DNA from: Methanocellales archaeon
GTDB taxonomy: Archaea > Halobacteriota > UBA148 > JAUWXC01
DNA: 64,000 nt
NCBI GenBank assembly: GCA_030610945.1
Contig: JAUWQV010000002.1
Coordinates: forward strand, 92,633 to 156,632
Direction: 5' to 3'
In this document: positions 1 to 8,174 of the stretch, in pieces
How the letters are laid out: every line of letters starts with the position of its first letter
How positions within the stretch are numbered: position 1 is the first letter of the stretch
The notes under the pieces: model-generated
What the model was told of the DNA's origin: nothing
The model's database searches: none
Seen by the model: only the letters and a program-made list of their open reading frames with translations
Position numbers and translations under genes: made by a program

Positions 1-285
1 AAGTTTGGCCATAGAGGTGCGAATCAGCCTGTAAAAGATGTCGATACTGGAAAGATATATATTACTTCTCAAAATCACGGGTTTGCTGTGGATTCGGACT
101 CATTGAATGATACCGAGCTGCGTGTCACACAGGTAAATGTGAATGATAGCACAGTTGAGGGGCTAAGACACACATCTCTACCGATTATGAGCGCTCAATA
201 CTATCCAGAAGTAGTGCCAAGCCCAAGGGACGTGGAATTCTCATTTGATGCTTTTATGAAAATTATCGGGGGATGCGGTGCCTAA
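1..285 (+). CDS. carA: Carbamoyl-phosphate synthase small subunit, C-terminal part (5' end outside window)
   Basis: The last 94 codons of the glutamine amidotransferase subunit that hydrolyses glutamine and channels ammonia to CarB. The frame is open from base 1, so the 5' end lies outside the window. The class-I amidotransferase C-terminal end is visible, with a SQNHGFAVD block followed by the region that carries the catalytic His-x-Glu. Here that block reads AQYYPEVVPSP, where the family normally has QYHPE or QGHPE, so the catalytic His appears replaced by Tyr while the Glu is kept. The nucleophilic Cys is out of view. The stop overlaps the carB GTG start by 8 bases, so the two are translationally coupled. 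Identity is sure; glutaminase activity is in doubt. Confidence 0.93.
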   Translation, partial: KFGHRGANQPVKDVDTGKIYITSQNHGFAVDSDSLNDTELRVTQVNVNDSTVEGLRHTSLPIMSAQYYPEVVPSPRDVEFSFDAFMKIIGGCGA

Positions 286-3200
286 GCGTCCGGACATCAA
301 GAAAGTCCTAATAATTGGCTCAGGCCCCATCCAGATTGGACAGGCAGCAGAGTTCGACTTTTCCGGTACGCAGGCATGCAAGGCGCTTCGAGAAGAGGGC
401 GTAAGCGTCGTGCTCGTCAATTCAAATCCTGCAACCATTATGACAGATCCTGAGACGGCGGATACAATCTACATCGAGCCTTTACGTGCTGAAATCGTCG
501 CAGAAATAATCGCGAAGGAACGGCCAGACGGTGTTCTTGCGGGAATGGGTGGCCAGACAGGTTTAAACATTACCTCTGAACTTGCTGAAAAAGGCGTTCT
601 TGACAGATATGATGTCAAGGTTTTGGGCACGCCACTGGAAGCAATTTATGATACCGAGGATAGGGACCGGTTCAAGCATGCGATGGAGCGCATTGGCGAG
701 AAAGTTCCAAGAAGCAGGGCAGTTTTGTCAATAGAAGAAGCAATAGACATTGCGAGAGAATTAGGGCTCCCCGTGATTGTCAGGCCCGCTTATACATTGG
801 GCGGATATGGGAGCGGGATTGCCAGGACCGAAGACGAGTTACGGGATATTGTGGAAAAGGGGCTAAAGCGCTCCAGAATTCATCAAGTGCTGATAGAGGA
901 GAGTGTGCTTGGCTGGAAGGAAATCGAGTACGAGGTGATGAGGGATGCAAAGGACACATGCATCACGGTGTGCAGCATGGAGAACGTCGACCCTATGGGC
1001 ATTCATACCGGCGAGTCCATCGTCGTAGCACCTGTGCAAACCCTCACCGATACTGAGCACCAGATGTTGCGGAGCGCTGCCATCAAGATTATCAGAGCGT
1101 TAGGCATCGAGGGAGGATGCAACGTCCAATTTGCGCTCCGGGACGATGAGTACAGAGTCATTGAAGTCAACCCAAGGGTTTCGCGCTCGTCAGCACTTGC
1201 CTCCAAGGCTACGGGATACCCCATCGCGAGAGTGGCTGCGAAGATAGCGATTGGCTTGGAGCTAGACGAAATACCAAACGACGTGACCAAGGAAACTCCC
1301 GCATCGTTTGAGCCAACCATAGACTATACCGTACTCAAGATACCAAGATGGCCCTTCGACAAGTTCGTCACCGCGGACAGGACGCTCACGACAGCCATGA
1401 AGAGCACTGGTGAGGTGATGGCAATTGGCAGAACTCTCGAGGAATCGTTACAGAAGGCCGTGCGCTCGCTGGATATAGATATGCAATTAGGAGATGGTCA
1501 GTGGAACGAGGAAGAAATAAGAGCACTGCTCCAGAAACCAACCGATGAACGTTTGTTCGTCATATATTATGCGCTGCGACATGGATTTAGCGTTGAGGAG
1601 ATTGCCAGGCTGTCAAAGATTGACCCGTTATTCATCACGAAGCTCAAGAACATCATCGACATGGAGGACGTGTTGAAGAAGGATTTATCCACCGAGACGT
1701 TGCGTATAGCCAAACGCATGGGCTTTACTGATGCACGAATTGCAGAACTAACGGGAAGAAAACGCGAGGAAATCAACGACCTGCGCAGAAAATCCAAGAT
1801 AAAGACTACCTATAAACTGGTCGATACCTGCGCCGCGGAATTTGAGGCAAAGACACCTTACTACTACTCGGCATACGAAACACAATGCGAGGTGGTGCCG
1901 TCTGATAAAAAAAAGGTGTTAATTATAGGTGCAGGCCCTATCCGCATCGGGCAAGGCATCGAGTTTGACTATTGCACCGTACATGCTGTTCTGGCTCTCA
2001 GGGAAGAGGGCATCGAAACCCACATTATCAACAATAACCCGGAGACGGTATCCACGGACTACGACACGTCTGATAAACTCTTCTTTGAACCGCTTACGCT
2101 GGAAGATGTGATGAACGTAATCGAGGCTGAGCATCCGTATGGAGTGATGGTCCAGTTCGGCGGCCAGACATCGGTGAATCTTGCTGTTCCACTGGAGCAG
2201 GAACTGAAGCGCCGGCCCGATTTAAAAACGGTAATTCTCGGCACTTCTCCCGCCTCAATGGATATTGCAGAGGATAGAGATTTGTTCAGCAAACTGCTCA
2301 AGAAATTGAACATTCCACAACCTGACAGCGACAGTGCCACTGCCTTAGATGATGCAAAAGAAATCGCCAAGCGGATAGGTTATCCTGTGCTGGTTCGCCC
2401 GTCATATGTCCTAGGCGGCAGGGCGATGGAAATCGTATACGATGAGGGGGACATAGAACGATACATGCGCGAAGCCGTTAGGGTGTCGCATGAGCATCCG
2501 GTGCTGGTGGACCACTTTTTACAGAACGCAGTTGAGATAGATGTAGATGCCGTTTCAGACGGAAAAGACGTGTTGATTGGCGCCATAATGGAGCATATTG
2601 AAGAAGCAGGCATACATTCTGGCGATTCTGCCTGCGTGATTCCACCTCAATCACTTAGTGAACAAACGCTGCAAACCGTACGAGATTATGTTAAGCAGAT
2701 TACACTGGCGTTAGAAGTCAAGGGCTTAATCAACATCCAAATGGCTGTGAAGGATGACGTGGTGTACGTTCTCGAGGCAAACCCCAGATCAAGCAGGACG
2801 ATTCCATACGTAGCCAAGGCAACCGGTGTTCCGCTGGCGAAGATCGCTGCCAAGGTGATGATAGGGCATGCGCTCAAGGAGCTGGGCTTCGCTGAAGAGC
2901 AGAAAATCAAACAAGTTTCCGTCAAAGAGGTTGTACTTCCATTCGACAAACTGCCAGGCGCAGATCCAATATTGGGCCCAGAGATGAGAAGTACAGGCGA
3001 GGTCATGGGTATCGATTACGACTTCGCCAGGGCATTCTTCAAGGCAGAGCTGAGTGCAGACAATCCGCTTCCAACAAAAGGGACGGTGTTCATCTCCGGC
3101 AGAGACGAGGACAAACCTGCATTGGTGGAGATTGCCAAGAAAATGCAAGACATTGGCCTTACGTTGATTGGCACTGCAGGAACAGCGCACTACCTAACTG

Positions 3201-3487
3201 AGCGGGGCGTTAAGATAGATGTCATCCAGAAGATACACGAGGGCAGCCCAAATGTAACAGATATGATGAGAAAAGGGGGCATAAATCTAGTTATCAACAC
3301 GCCAACCTCCAAAGCAGCCCTCAAGGATGGCCATGAAATCAGGCGTGCAGCCGTGGATTACAATATCCCATACATCACGACAATACAGGCAGCAAGGGCG
3401 GCAGCAAACGCAATAGTTGCTATTAAAAAAGGGAAAACTACGATCAAATCGATACACGAGTATCACCGTGAGTTATTTAATCGATAA
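278..3487 (+). CDS. carB: Carbamoyl-phosphate synthase large subunit
   Basis: Makes carbamoyl phosphate from bicarbonate, ammonia and two ATP for pyrimidines and arginine. The 1069 residues are the usual full length. The two homologous halves are clear: [13 protein letters not shown] near residue 10 and [13 protein letters not shown] near 548, each followed by GGQT blocks and an ATP-grasp domain (RPAYTLGG near 170, RPSYVLGG near 708). The C-terminal MGS-like regulatory domain starts around residue 930 ([21 protein letters not shown]). GTG start overlaps the carA stop. argG follows 19 bases downstream, giving a carA-carB-argG operon that joins carbamoyl phosphate supply to arginine synthesis. 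No frameshift or odd residue noticed. Confidence 0.98.
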   Translation: MPKRPDIKKVLIIGSGPIQIGQAAEFDFSGTQACKALREEGVSVVLVNSNPATIMTDPETADTIYIEPLRAEIVAEIIAKERPDGVLAGMGGQTGLNITSELAEKGVLDRYDVKVLGTPLEAIYDTEDRDRFKHAMERIGEKVPRSRAVLSIEEAIDIARELGLPVIVRPAYTLGGYGSGIARTEDELRDIVEKGLKRSRIHQVLIEESVLGWKEIEYEVMRDAKDTCITVCSMENVDPMGIHTGESIVVAPVQTLTDTEHQMLRSAAIKIIRALGIEGGCNVQFALRDDEYRVIEVNPRVSRSSALASKATGYPIARVAAKIAIGLELDEIPNDVTKETPASFEPTIDYTVLKIPRWPFDKFVTADRTLTTAMKSTGEVMAIGRTLEESLQKAVRSLDIDMQLGDGQWNEEEIRALLQKPTDERLFVIYYALRHGFSVEEIARLSKIDPLFITKLKNIIDMEDVLKKDLSTETLRIAKRMGFTDARIAELTGRKREEINDLRRKSKIKTTYKLVDTCAAEFEAKTPYYYSAYETQCEVVPSDKKKVLIIGAGPIRIGQGIEFDYCTVHAVLALREEGIETHIINNNPETVSTDYDTSDKLFFEPLTLEDVMNVIEAEHPYGVMVQFGGQTSVNLAVPLEQELKRRPDLKTVILGTSPASMDIAEDRDLFSKLLKKLNIPQPDSDSATALDDAKEIAKRIGYPVLVRPSYVLGGRAMEIVYDEGDIERYMREAVRVSHEHPVLVDHFLQNAVEIDVDAVSDGKDVLIGAIMEHIEEAGIHSGDSACVIPPQSLSEQTLQTVRDYVKQITLALEVKGLINIQMAVKDDVVYVLEANPRSSRTIPYVAKATGVPLAKIAAKVMIGHALKELGFAEEQKIKQVSVKEVVLPFDKLPGADPILGPEMRSTGEVMGIDYDFARAFFKAELSADNPLPTKGTVFISGRDEDKPALVEIAKKMQDIGLTLIGTAGTAHYLTERGVKIDVIQKIHEGSPNVTDMMRKGGINLVINTPTSKAALKDGHEIRRAAVDYNIPYITTIQAARAAANAIVAIKKGKTTIKSIHEYHRELFNR

Positions 3488-3506
3488 ACTCGCAGGGGAA
3501 TTGAGA

Positions 3507-4673
3507 ATGAAGAAAGTAGTGTTATCCTATTCTGGCGGTTTAGATACTTCGGTTTGCATCCCCCTGCTGAGAGAGCACTATGGCTTTGACAGTGTAGTTA
3601 CGGTGACCACCGATGTAGGGCAGCCAGACCTAAAAGAAGCGGAAAAGAAGGGGAAAAAGTTTAGTGACAAGCACTACACCATCGACGCTAAAGACGAGTT
3701 CGTGCGTGACTACATTTTTTCAGCCATCAAGGCGAATGGCAATTACGAAGGATATGTCCTTGGTACCGCACTTGCTCGCCCGCTGATTGCAAAGAAAACC
3801 GTTGAGATCGCGCTTAAGGAGAAGGCAGACGCCCTCGCACATGGCTGCACTGGAAAGGGAAATGATCAATTCCGCTTTGAGGCTGTGTTTAGGACTACGA
3901 ACATGGATGTCATCGCCCCTATGCGGGATTTGAATCTAACGCGGGAAGAGGGGATCGAGTATGCAAGGGTACATGATATCCCGGTCTCAGTCACAAAGGC
4001 GAAACCATGGAGCGTGGATGAGAATCTCTGGAGCAGGAGCATTGAAGGCGGCAAACTTGAAGACCCTGGGTATGTGCCACCCGAAGAGATATTTCAATGG
4101 ACTGCGCCACTGGAAAAAACACTCAATTCACCTACAATTATGGAGATTGGATTCGAAAGAGGCGTTCCTGTCGCTTTAAATGGCAAAAGGATGGATGGCG
4201 TGGCTCTAATTCAGAGGTTGAATGAAATTGGCGGCAAGCATGGTGTGGGTAGAACTGACATTATCGAAGACAGGATTCTCGGTCTGAAGGCGAGGGAAAA
4301 TTACGAGCATCCGGCTGCAACGATCCTGCTTACGGCGCATAAAGACCTGGAGCAATTAGTCTTGACGCGCGATGAAATCAAATTTAAGATGCTGGTAGAT
4401 GCTAAATGGGCTGAGCTGGCATATCACGGCCTGGTAGATGACCCCTTGTTTACTGACCTTAGCACGCTCATCAACAAGACACAAGAACGAGTAACCGGAG
4501 AGGTTAAAGTGCAGCTCTTCAAGGGCAACGCAAGAGTGGTTGCCAGAAAGTCCCAAAAGGCATTATACTCAAAAGAGCTCGTATCCTTTGATGCCAAGAT
4601 GCCTGATTCGAAAACAGCAAAAGAATATGCAAAGTTTTACGGACTTCAAGCGCGCCTTTTTAAGAAAATGTGA
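3507..4673 (+). CDS. argG: Argininosuccinate synthase
   Basis: Joins citrulline and aspartate with ATP to give argininosuccinate. The N-type ATP pyrophosphatase loop [10 protein letters not shown] sits at residues 7-16, and TTDVGQ and [10 protein letters not shown] follow as in the family. I chose the ATG at 3507 over the ORF-track start at 3417: it gives the standard [11 protein letters not shown] beginning and a typical 388-residue length, is preceded by a purine-rich AGGGGAA, and avoids overlapping carB by 70 bases. It is the last gene of the carAB-argG operon; the next gene is convergent and ends 4 bases away. Confidence 0.97.
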   Translation: MKKVVLSYSGGLDTSVCIPLLREHYGFDSVVTVTTDVGQPDLKEAEKKGKKFSDKHYTIDAKDEFVRDYIFSAIKANGNYEGYVLGTALARPLIAKKTVEIALKEKADALAHGCTGKGNDQFRFEAVFRTTNMDVIAPMRDLNLTREEGIEYARVHDIPVSVTKAKPWSVDENLWSRSIEGGKLEDPGYVPPEEIFQWTAPLEKTLNSPTIMEIGFERGVPVALNGKRMDGVALIQRLNEIGGKHGVGRTDIIEDRILGLKARENYEHPAATILLTAHKDLEQLVLTRDEIKFKMLVDAKWAELAYHGLVDDPLFTDLSTLINKTQERVTGEVKVQLFKGNARVVARKSQKALYSKELVSFDAKMPDSKTAKEYAKFYGLQARLFKKM

Positions 4674-4677
4674 TGTG

Positions 4678-5253
4678 CTACCCATCATCTTTATAACTGT
4701 CATTGCCGACCATGGCAGCGCTTATTGAATCCAGACCATCAATCCACTCAGCAAGGCATCCCGGCGACAATTCCTTGTTGAACTCAAATGGCTGGCCAGC
4801 AACTATCTTCGCCCCCACCTGGCTGATTAATCCCAGCGCAGTCGCCTCATCTCCTCTTTTTTCTGCCTCTGCCGCCCTCTCAATCAAATCATCAATGGCC
4901 CCCGGCTCATACTTGCCCTCGATGTAGCATTGACACGAGCTGAAAACAGCAACTAATGATGACTGAATCGACTGAATCATCATGTCGATGTCCTCGCTGA
5001 TGGATTCTGCTCTGGCAAGAGTTATTCTTTCCATGTACTTAATGGCACCCAGCGCTTCCTCTGTGGAGAGCTTTTCTTTTTCAAACTTGTTCACGATTTT
5101 TAGGCATGCCAGTACAACATCCTCCTCCATATTGACGAAGATGGTGGTATCTGGCGCATTCTTGGAGTCAGCAAGGCTGAAGCCGCTCTCCCTTGCCCGT
5201 TTGACCCAGTTATTCCAGCGCTCCTCGGTGTAATATTCGATTTGTTCCGCCAT
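4678..5253 (-). CDS. DUF2150-like archaeal protein
   Basis: A 191-residue acidic, soluble protein with no signal peptide or membrane segment. The N-terminus (YYTEERWNNWVKRARE) and overall length recall the archaeal DUF2150 family, whose function is unknown; that assignment is from memory of the family. The middle is mostly helical (residues 60-110), and the tail is rich in Ala and Glu. It is convergent with argG and stands alone, with about 70 bases separating it from the next minus-strand gene. No catalytic motif is seen. Confidence 0.7.
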   Translation of the reverse strand: MAEQIEYYTEERWNNWVKRARESGFSLADSKNAPDTTIFVNMEEDVVLACLKIVNKFEKEKLSTEEALGAIKYMERITLARAESISEDIDMMIQSIQSSLVAVFSSCQCYIEGKYEPGAIDDLIERAAEAEKRGDEATALGLISQVGAKIVAGQPFEFNKELSPGCLAEWIDGLDSISAAMVGNDSYKDDG

Positions 5254-5321
5254 TGTATCCCAATTAAATTATACCCCTATCGCATTAAAACATTTACGAT
5301 AGGAGAAGTGCATTTGCTACG

Positions 5322-5717
5322 CTAAAGGGCATTCAGAAACGTCTCTCTCCACAGTCTGGCTTTCTGCACAATTTCAGATGGAAGTCGCGAATCCACGCTT
5401 CTGTCGATTCTTTTTCCAGCATGCGGGCGCGAGGTGCTCGAATTAGGACCTATATCCCCCCTGACGATATGCTCCAGTTCGTGCGCAAAAACCTCGATTA
5501 AAACCTCCACGGGAGGATTATGCGCCAAAACTCTGGAGTTGAAGAATATCACCCATTTCCGTTCGCCCCTGACATCGGTTAGCGTGTGAACCCTCCCAAA
5601 GACGACCCTGCGCTTCGTCATGGTCATTTTTAGTGTATCGACGGAAATCTTGCGATTGCGCAACTCGGGATAAAAATCCAACGCAGTCTGGAATGCGGAT
5701 TGTAAATTATTTATCAC
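5322..5717 (-). CDS. Small putative zinc metallopeptidase (HExxH)
   Basis: A 131-residue soluble protein starting at GTG. Residues 76-90 read LIEVFAHELEHIVRG, an HExxH zinc-binding motif (HELEH) in a helix, preceded by a strand (KWVIFFNSRVLAHNP) as in SprT/minimal-gluzincin folds. A third ligand is not obvious; a downstream His (RPHAGKR) is a candidate. The small size suggests a minimal metalloprotease or an inactive relative. It is divergent from trxB with only 15 bases between the starts, so the promoters must overlap the genes. Function not recognised. Confidence 0.6.
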   Translation of the reverse strand: MINNLQSAFQTALDFYPELRNRKISVDTLKMTMTKRRVVFGRVHTLTDVRGERKWVIFFNSRVLAHNPPVEVLIEVFAHELEHIVRGDIGPNSSTSRPHAGKRIDRSVDSRLPSEIVQKARLWRETFLNAL

Positions 5718-5732
5718 AATAGTCAGTATGAT

Positions 5733-6683
5733 ATGAATGATATAAAAGTTGGTGATTTTGTGGAAACGTATGACGTGATAATTATCGGTACCGGCCCGGC
5801 CGGATTGACTGCTGGGATGTACTGTGCACGGGCAAATTTGAACACGCTGATCCTCGGTGATGTGTACGACTCACAGCTTGCCAAGGCGGGGCTGGTCGAA
5901 AATTATCCTGGATTTCCAGAAGGCATTCAGGGCATTGAGTTAGCCGAAAGGATGAGCCAACAGGCTACGAAATATGGTGCGCTCATCAAGCCCACTGCCG
6001 CAAAGCGGATTAAGAAAGATGAGGTGTTTTCCGTCACGACAGTTGATGGCGTGGTCAATGGTAGATCAGTGATATTGTGCATGGGCGCGCGCCATAGGGA
6101 GCCAGATATTCCAGGGGCAAAAGAGTTTCAGGGCAAGGGTGTATCCTACTGCGCCATATGCGACGGTGCACTCTTCAAAGGCAAAGACGTGGTAGTAATC
6201 GGATACGGAAACGGCGCAGCAAAGGCAGCACTGTACCTTTCCGGCATATGCAACAAGGTGGCAGTGCTTTGTGTTTATGATTCGCTTAAGTGCGAATCTG
6301 TGTACCTCCAGCGCCTGGAGGAAGCAAAGAACGTAGATATATTGTATAACGCCTCTATCGAGTCCATAAAGGGCAAAACCGTCGTAGAAGAAGTGCAATT
6401 TAGCACCAATGGCAAATCTAAAACGCTGCCCGTAGACGCAGTTTTTATCGAGTATGGCACCATGCCAAATTCCGTTCTTGCCACAGACCTTGGCTTAGAA
6501 TTGACGAAAAATGGCTTTATTGTCGCTAACAGGCGCCTGGAAACAAATGTCGCAGGAGTTTTTGCCGCCGGAGACATCACAGGGGGGCGAAGGCAGATAG
6601 CAACCGCCGTGGGAGAAGGCTCTTCGGCCGGAATCAGTGCGATAGGCTACATTAAAAAGTCCCGCACCGTTAACTTAAAATGA
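5733..6683 (+). CDS. trxB: Thioredoxin reductase-like FAD/NAD(P) disulfide oxidoreductase
   Basis: A low-molecular-weight thioredoxin-reductase family flavoenzyme of 316 residues. It has the FAD dinucleotide fold VIIIGTGPAGLTAG near residue 15, the redox-active CxxC in YCAICDGALF near 140, a second nucleotide fold (VVIGYGNGAAKAAL) near 155, and the FAD-binding GDITGG with GEGSSAG at the C-terminus. The second fold lacks the usual GGGDSA motif, so its electron donor may not be NADPH; some archaeal relatives use F420H2 or a ferredoxin-linked donor. A GTG at 5760 preceded by GGTGAT is an alternative start. A GATGTT...AACATC inverted repeat follows the stop. The physiological partner is not in the window. 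Confidence 0.88.
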   Translation: MNDIKVGDFVETYDVIIIGTGPAGLTAGMYCARANLNTLILGDVYDSQLAKAGLVENYPGFPEGIQGIELAERMSQQATKYGALIKPTAAKRIKKDEVFSVTTVDGVVNGRSVILCMGARHREPDIPGAKEFQGKGVSYCAICDGALFKGKDVVVIGYGNGAAKAALYLSGICNKVAVLCVYDSLKCESVYLQRLEEAKNVDILYNASIESIKGKTVVEEVQFSTNGKSKTLPVDAVFIEYGTMPNSVLATDLGLELTKNGFIVANRRLETNVAGVFAAGDITGGRRQIATAVGEGSSAGISAIGYIKKSRTVNLK

Positions 6684-6790
6684 TGTTTGGATACATATTA
6701 ACATCACAGATAATATCATAGCCGATTCGGACAAATGAATCTCTTTGCAAATTGGGCCGGCTGTGTGTTTTTATTTTGATGGGGGAAGAA

Positions 6791-7171
6791 ATGGCAGAAA
6801 TTCGGCAGGATGTGTTGGACAATATAATGCGATGCGCCTTTGCTATTGCGGGCTTTAACATAGAGCAGGACATGAATTTGAAACTTGGTTATGCCCAGCA
6901 GGTGAACAAGGAATACCATACCTTGAGAAACAAGATGAAGGCAGGAAATTTGAGCGCCGAGGAGGCCAGGGCAGCAGTTGAACTGCTCAAGCCAGAGGTT
7001 ATGAATACAGTAACCAACAGGCAGGATTTAAGCGATGAAATGGCTGAGAAATTGACGGCAAAAATTCCATCTACACTCGACCAGGTTGCCAATCTCCTTG
7101 CAGACGAGCGGGAATTAGACATCCAGATACGCATGACATTTGAACGCCATGAAGAGAGTCCCTCCGCTTAA
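6791..7171 (+). CDS. Hypothetical small soluble protein
   Basis: A 126-residue, charged, helix-rich protein that I do not recognise. The ATG at 6791 is preceded by GGGGGAAG and is a better start than the track start at 6752, which would add a hydrophobic non-conserved-looking leader. The sequence holds NLSAEEARAAVELLKPE and a long C-terminal helix ending in RHEESPSA. There is no cysteine pair, signal peptide or membrane segment. It is convergent with the DUF1614 gene, with stops overlapping by 4 bases. Codon use looks like its neighbours, so it is probably a real archaeal protein. Confidence 0.6.
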   Translation: MAEIRQDVLDNIMRCAFAIAGFNIEQDMNLKLGYAQQVNKEYHTLRNKMKAGNLSAEEARAAVELLKPEVMNTVTNRQDLSDEMAEKLTAKIPSTLDQVANLLADERELDIQIRMTFERHEESPSA

Positions 7172-7878
7172 CCGCTTTTTATAACCTCGACGAGGTCTTT
7201 GAACACATTATGCACTTGGCAAGTGAATATCAAATCGAAGACGAGAGCGATTATACCGGACAAAAAGATGGCATCAACAAGCCCCGCCCCGCCAATAGAG
7301 ATAAATACCGGCTCGGTTGGCATCCATAACAATATCTGATGAAGATGAAGCAGGTCAGCACCTATTAACACACCAAGAGTACCGCACACGTATGTCATCA
7401 GCGCAGTGTTATATTTATGAACTCGTGGATCCATTCTCAATACGAATGCAGTAGCTGCAGCGAGCATTGGAGGAATCGCGAAGAAGTGAACGATGATGCC
7501 TACGCTAGGATCAAAATGAGTGTAAAAAGATGTAACAATAGCAACGATTCCCGTTATCAGCGCTGTTTCCTTGAGGGGCAAACGCTTTTGCACCAGTATT
7601 TTAACCGAAACAATGAGGGGTATGCCAACCCCTATGATATTAAATCCTATAACCTTGTTGTGAATTTCCATAAGAGCGATATTCATCAACTCAGGCCGCA
7701 TTGCCAAGGTCGAGGAATAACTAAATAGGGGGAAAGCGATGAGCAATATAAGCTCAGAGAACGTGAATCCAACCTTGTAGAAGTATAGTGCCATCAATTC
7801 TATTGCCATCAAAATGACAAATGCCAATATGAAGAGTTCGAAAAATGCGAGGTTGTTGTAAAAGACGATGTCAAGCAT
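7168..7878 (-). CDS. DUF1614 family integral membrane protein
   Basis: A 236-residue membrane protein with about seven hydrophobic segments. The C-terminal GGAGLVDAIFLSGIIALV is the feature I associate with the DUF1614 family of archaeal and bacterial membrane proteins of unknown function. Several acidic and His residues lie within or between membrane segments (THFDPSVG, LLHLHQ), which may matter for transport or catalysis. It is monocistronic, divergent from the downstream tRNA-Leu, and its start is about 55 bases from the tRNA. Confidence 0.75.
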   Translation of the reverse strand: MLDIVFYNNLAFFELFILAFVILMAIELMALYFYKVGFTFSELILLIAFPLFSYSSTLAMRPELMNIALMEIHNKVIGFNIIGVGIPLIVSVKILVQKRLPLKETALITGIVAIVTSFYTHFDPSVGIIVHFFAIPPMLAAATAFVLRMDPRVHKYNTALMTYVCGTLGVLIGADLLHLHQILLWMPTEPVFISIGGAGLVDAIFLSGIIALVFDLIFTCQVHNVFKDLVEVIKSG

Positions 7879-7931
7879 ATACTTGAATAACGTTTATCTT
7901 CATAAAAAGATAACTTAAAAAAGTCTTAAAA

Positions 7932-8061
7932 GCGGGGGTCGCCAAGTCTGGTCAATAACCTTTTTGGTCAAGCTTTTTGCTTGCAAAAAGGTTGGGCTAA
8001 AGGCGCAGCGTTCAGGGCGCTGTCCCGTAGGGGTTCGAGGGTTCAAATCCCTTCCCCCGCA
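7932..8061 (+). tRNA. tRNA-Leu(CAG) with a D-loop intron
   Basis: The acceptor arms GCGGGGG and CCCCCGC (discriminator A, no encoded CCA) pair over seven bases. The anticodon stem CAGCG/CGCTG encloses TTCAGGG, giving anticodon CAG (leucine). The long variable arm TCCCGTAGGGGTTC is type II, as expected for tRNA-Leu, and the T arm is GAGGG-TTCAAAT-CCCTT. The D arm is interrupted: GCCAAGTCTGGTCAA and AGGC are separated by 45 bases that must be removed to restore the usual GGTCAAAGGC. The anticodon loop itself has no intron. Confidence 0.93.
7956..8000 (+). other. Predicted non-canonical tRNA intron in the D loop of tRNA-Leu
   Basis: Removing these 45 bases joins GGTCAA to AGGC and restores a normal leucine D arm (the boundary is ambiguous by up to three A residues). 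The flanks fold as a near-canonical bulge-helix-bulge: GGTC (7950-7953) pairs with GGCT (7995-7998, two wobbles), with three-base bulges AAT and AAA cut after their second base. Most of the insert is a strong hairpin, AACCTTTTTG paired with CAAAAAGGTT, with an inner CAAGC/GCTTG stem. Splicing is inferred from structure. Confidence 0.8.
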
Positions 8062-8124
8062 CCTTTTTCTTTAGAGAAGATTTAGAGAAGAAAAAGCTGC
8101 ACCAAAAAGAAATCCTGTTTTGAT

Positions 8125-8145
8125 GAAACTTTTTTGAAAAGTTTC
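8125..8145 (+). repeat. Perfect 9-bp hairpin next to a tRNA 3'-end fragment
   Basis: GAAACTTTT and AAAAGTTTC pair perfectly around a TTG loop. The hairpin abuts the tRNA-like fragment at 8146 and resembles, in its run of T then A, the hairpin within the tRNA-Leu intron. It lies between tRNA-Leu and the 3' end of purF, so it could also serve as a terminator-like structure for either transcript. Confidence 0.6.
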
Positions 8146-8172
8146 CGAGGGTTCAAATCCCGCTCGCCCGCA
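8146..8172 (+). pseudogene. Orphan tRNA 3'-end fragment (T arm plus acceptor 3' strand)
   Basis: CGAGGGTTCAAATCCC is identical to 16 bases of the T arm of tRNA-Leu 110 bases upstream. It continues as GCTCGCCCGCA, a plausible acceptor 3' strand with discriminator A. No matching 5' acceptor (GCGGGCG-type) lies between the two, so no complete tRNA can be built here. It may be a decayed tRNA-Ser/Leu copy, an attachment-site remnant, or a 3' half of a split tRNA. No integrase gene is present in the window. Confidence 0.6.
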
Positions 8173-8174
8173 TC

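Noticed and set aside
3417-3506. Upstream extension of argG in the ORF track
   Set aside because: It would overlap the carB tail by about 70 bases and add 30 non-family residues; ATG 3507 has a purine-rich site and the standard start.
6682-6705. GATGTT...AACATC inverted repeat after trxB as a terminator
   Set aside because: Six-pair stem with a 12-base loop and no T-run; too weak to call.
8110-8172. C/D box small RNA near TGATGA at 8121
   Set aside because: A box-C-like TGATGA is present, but no CTGA D box or paired terminal stem was found at a fitting distance.
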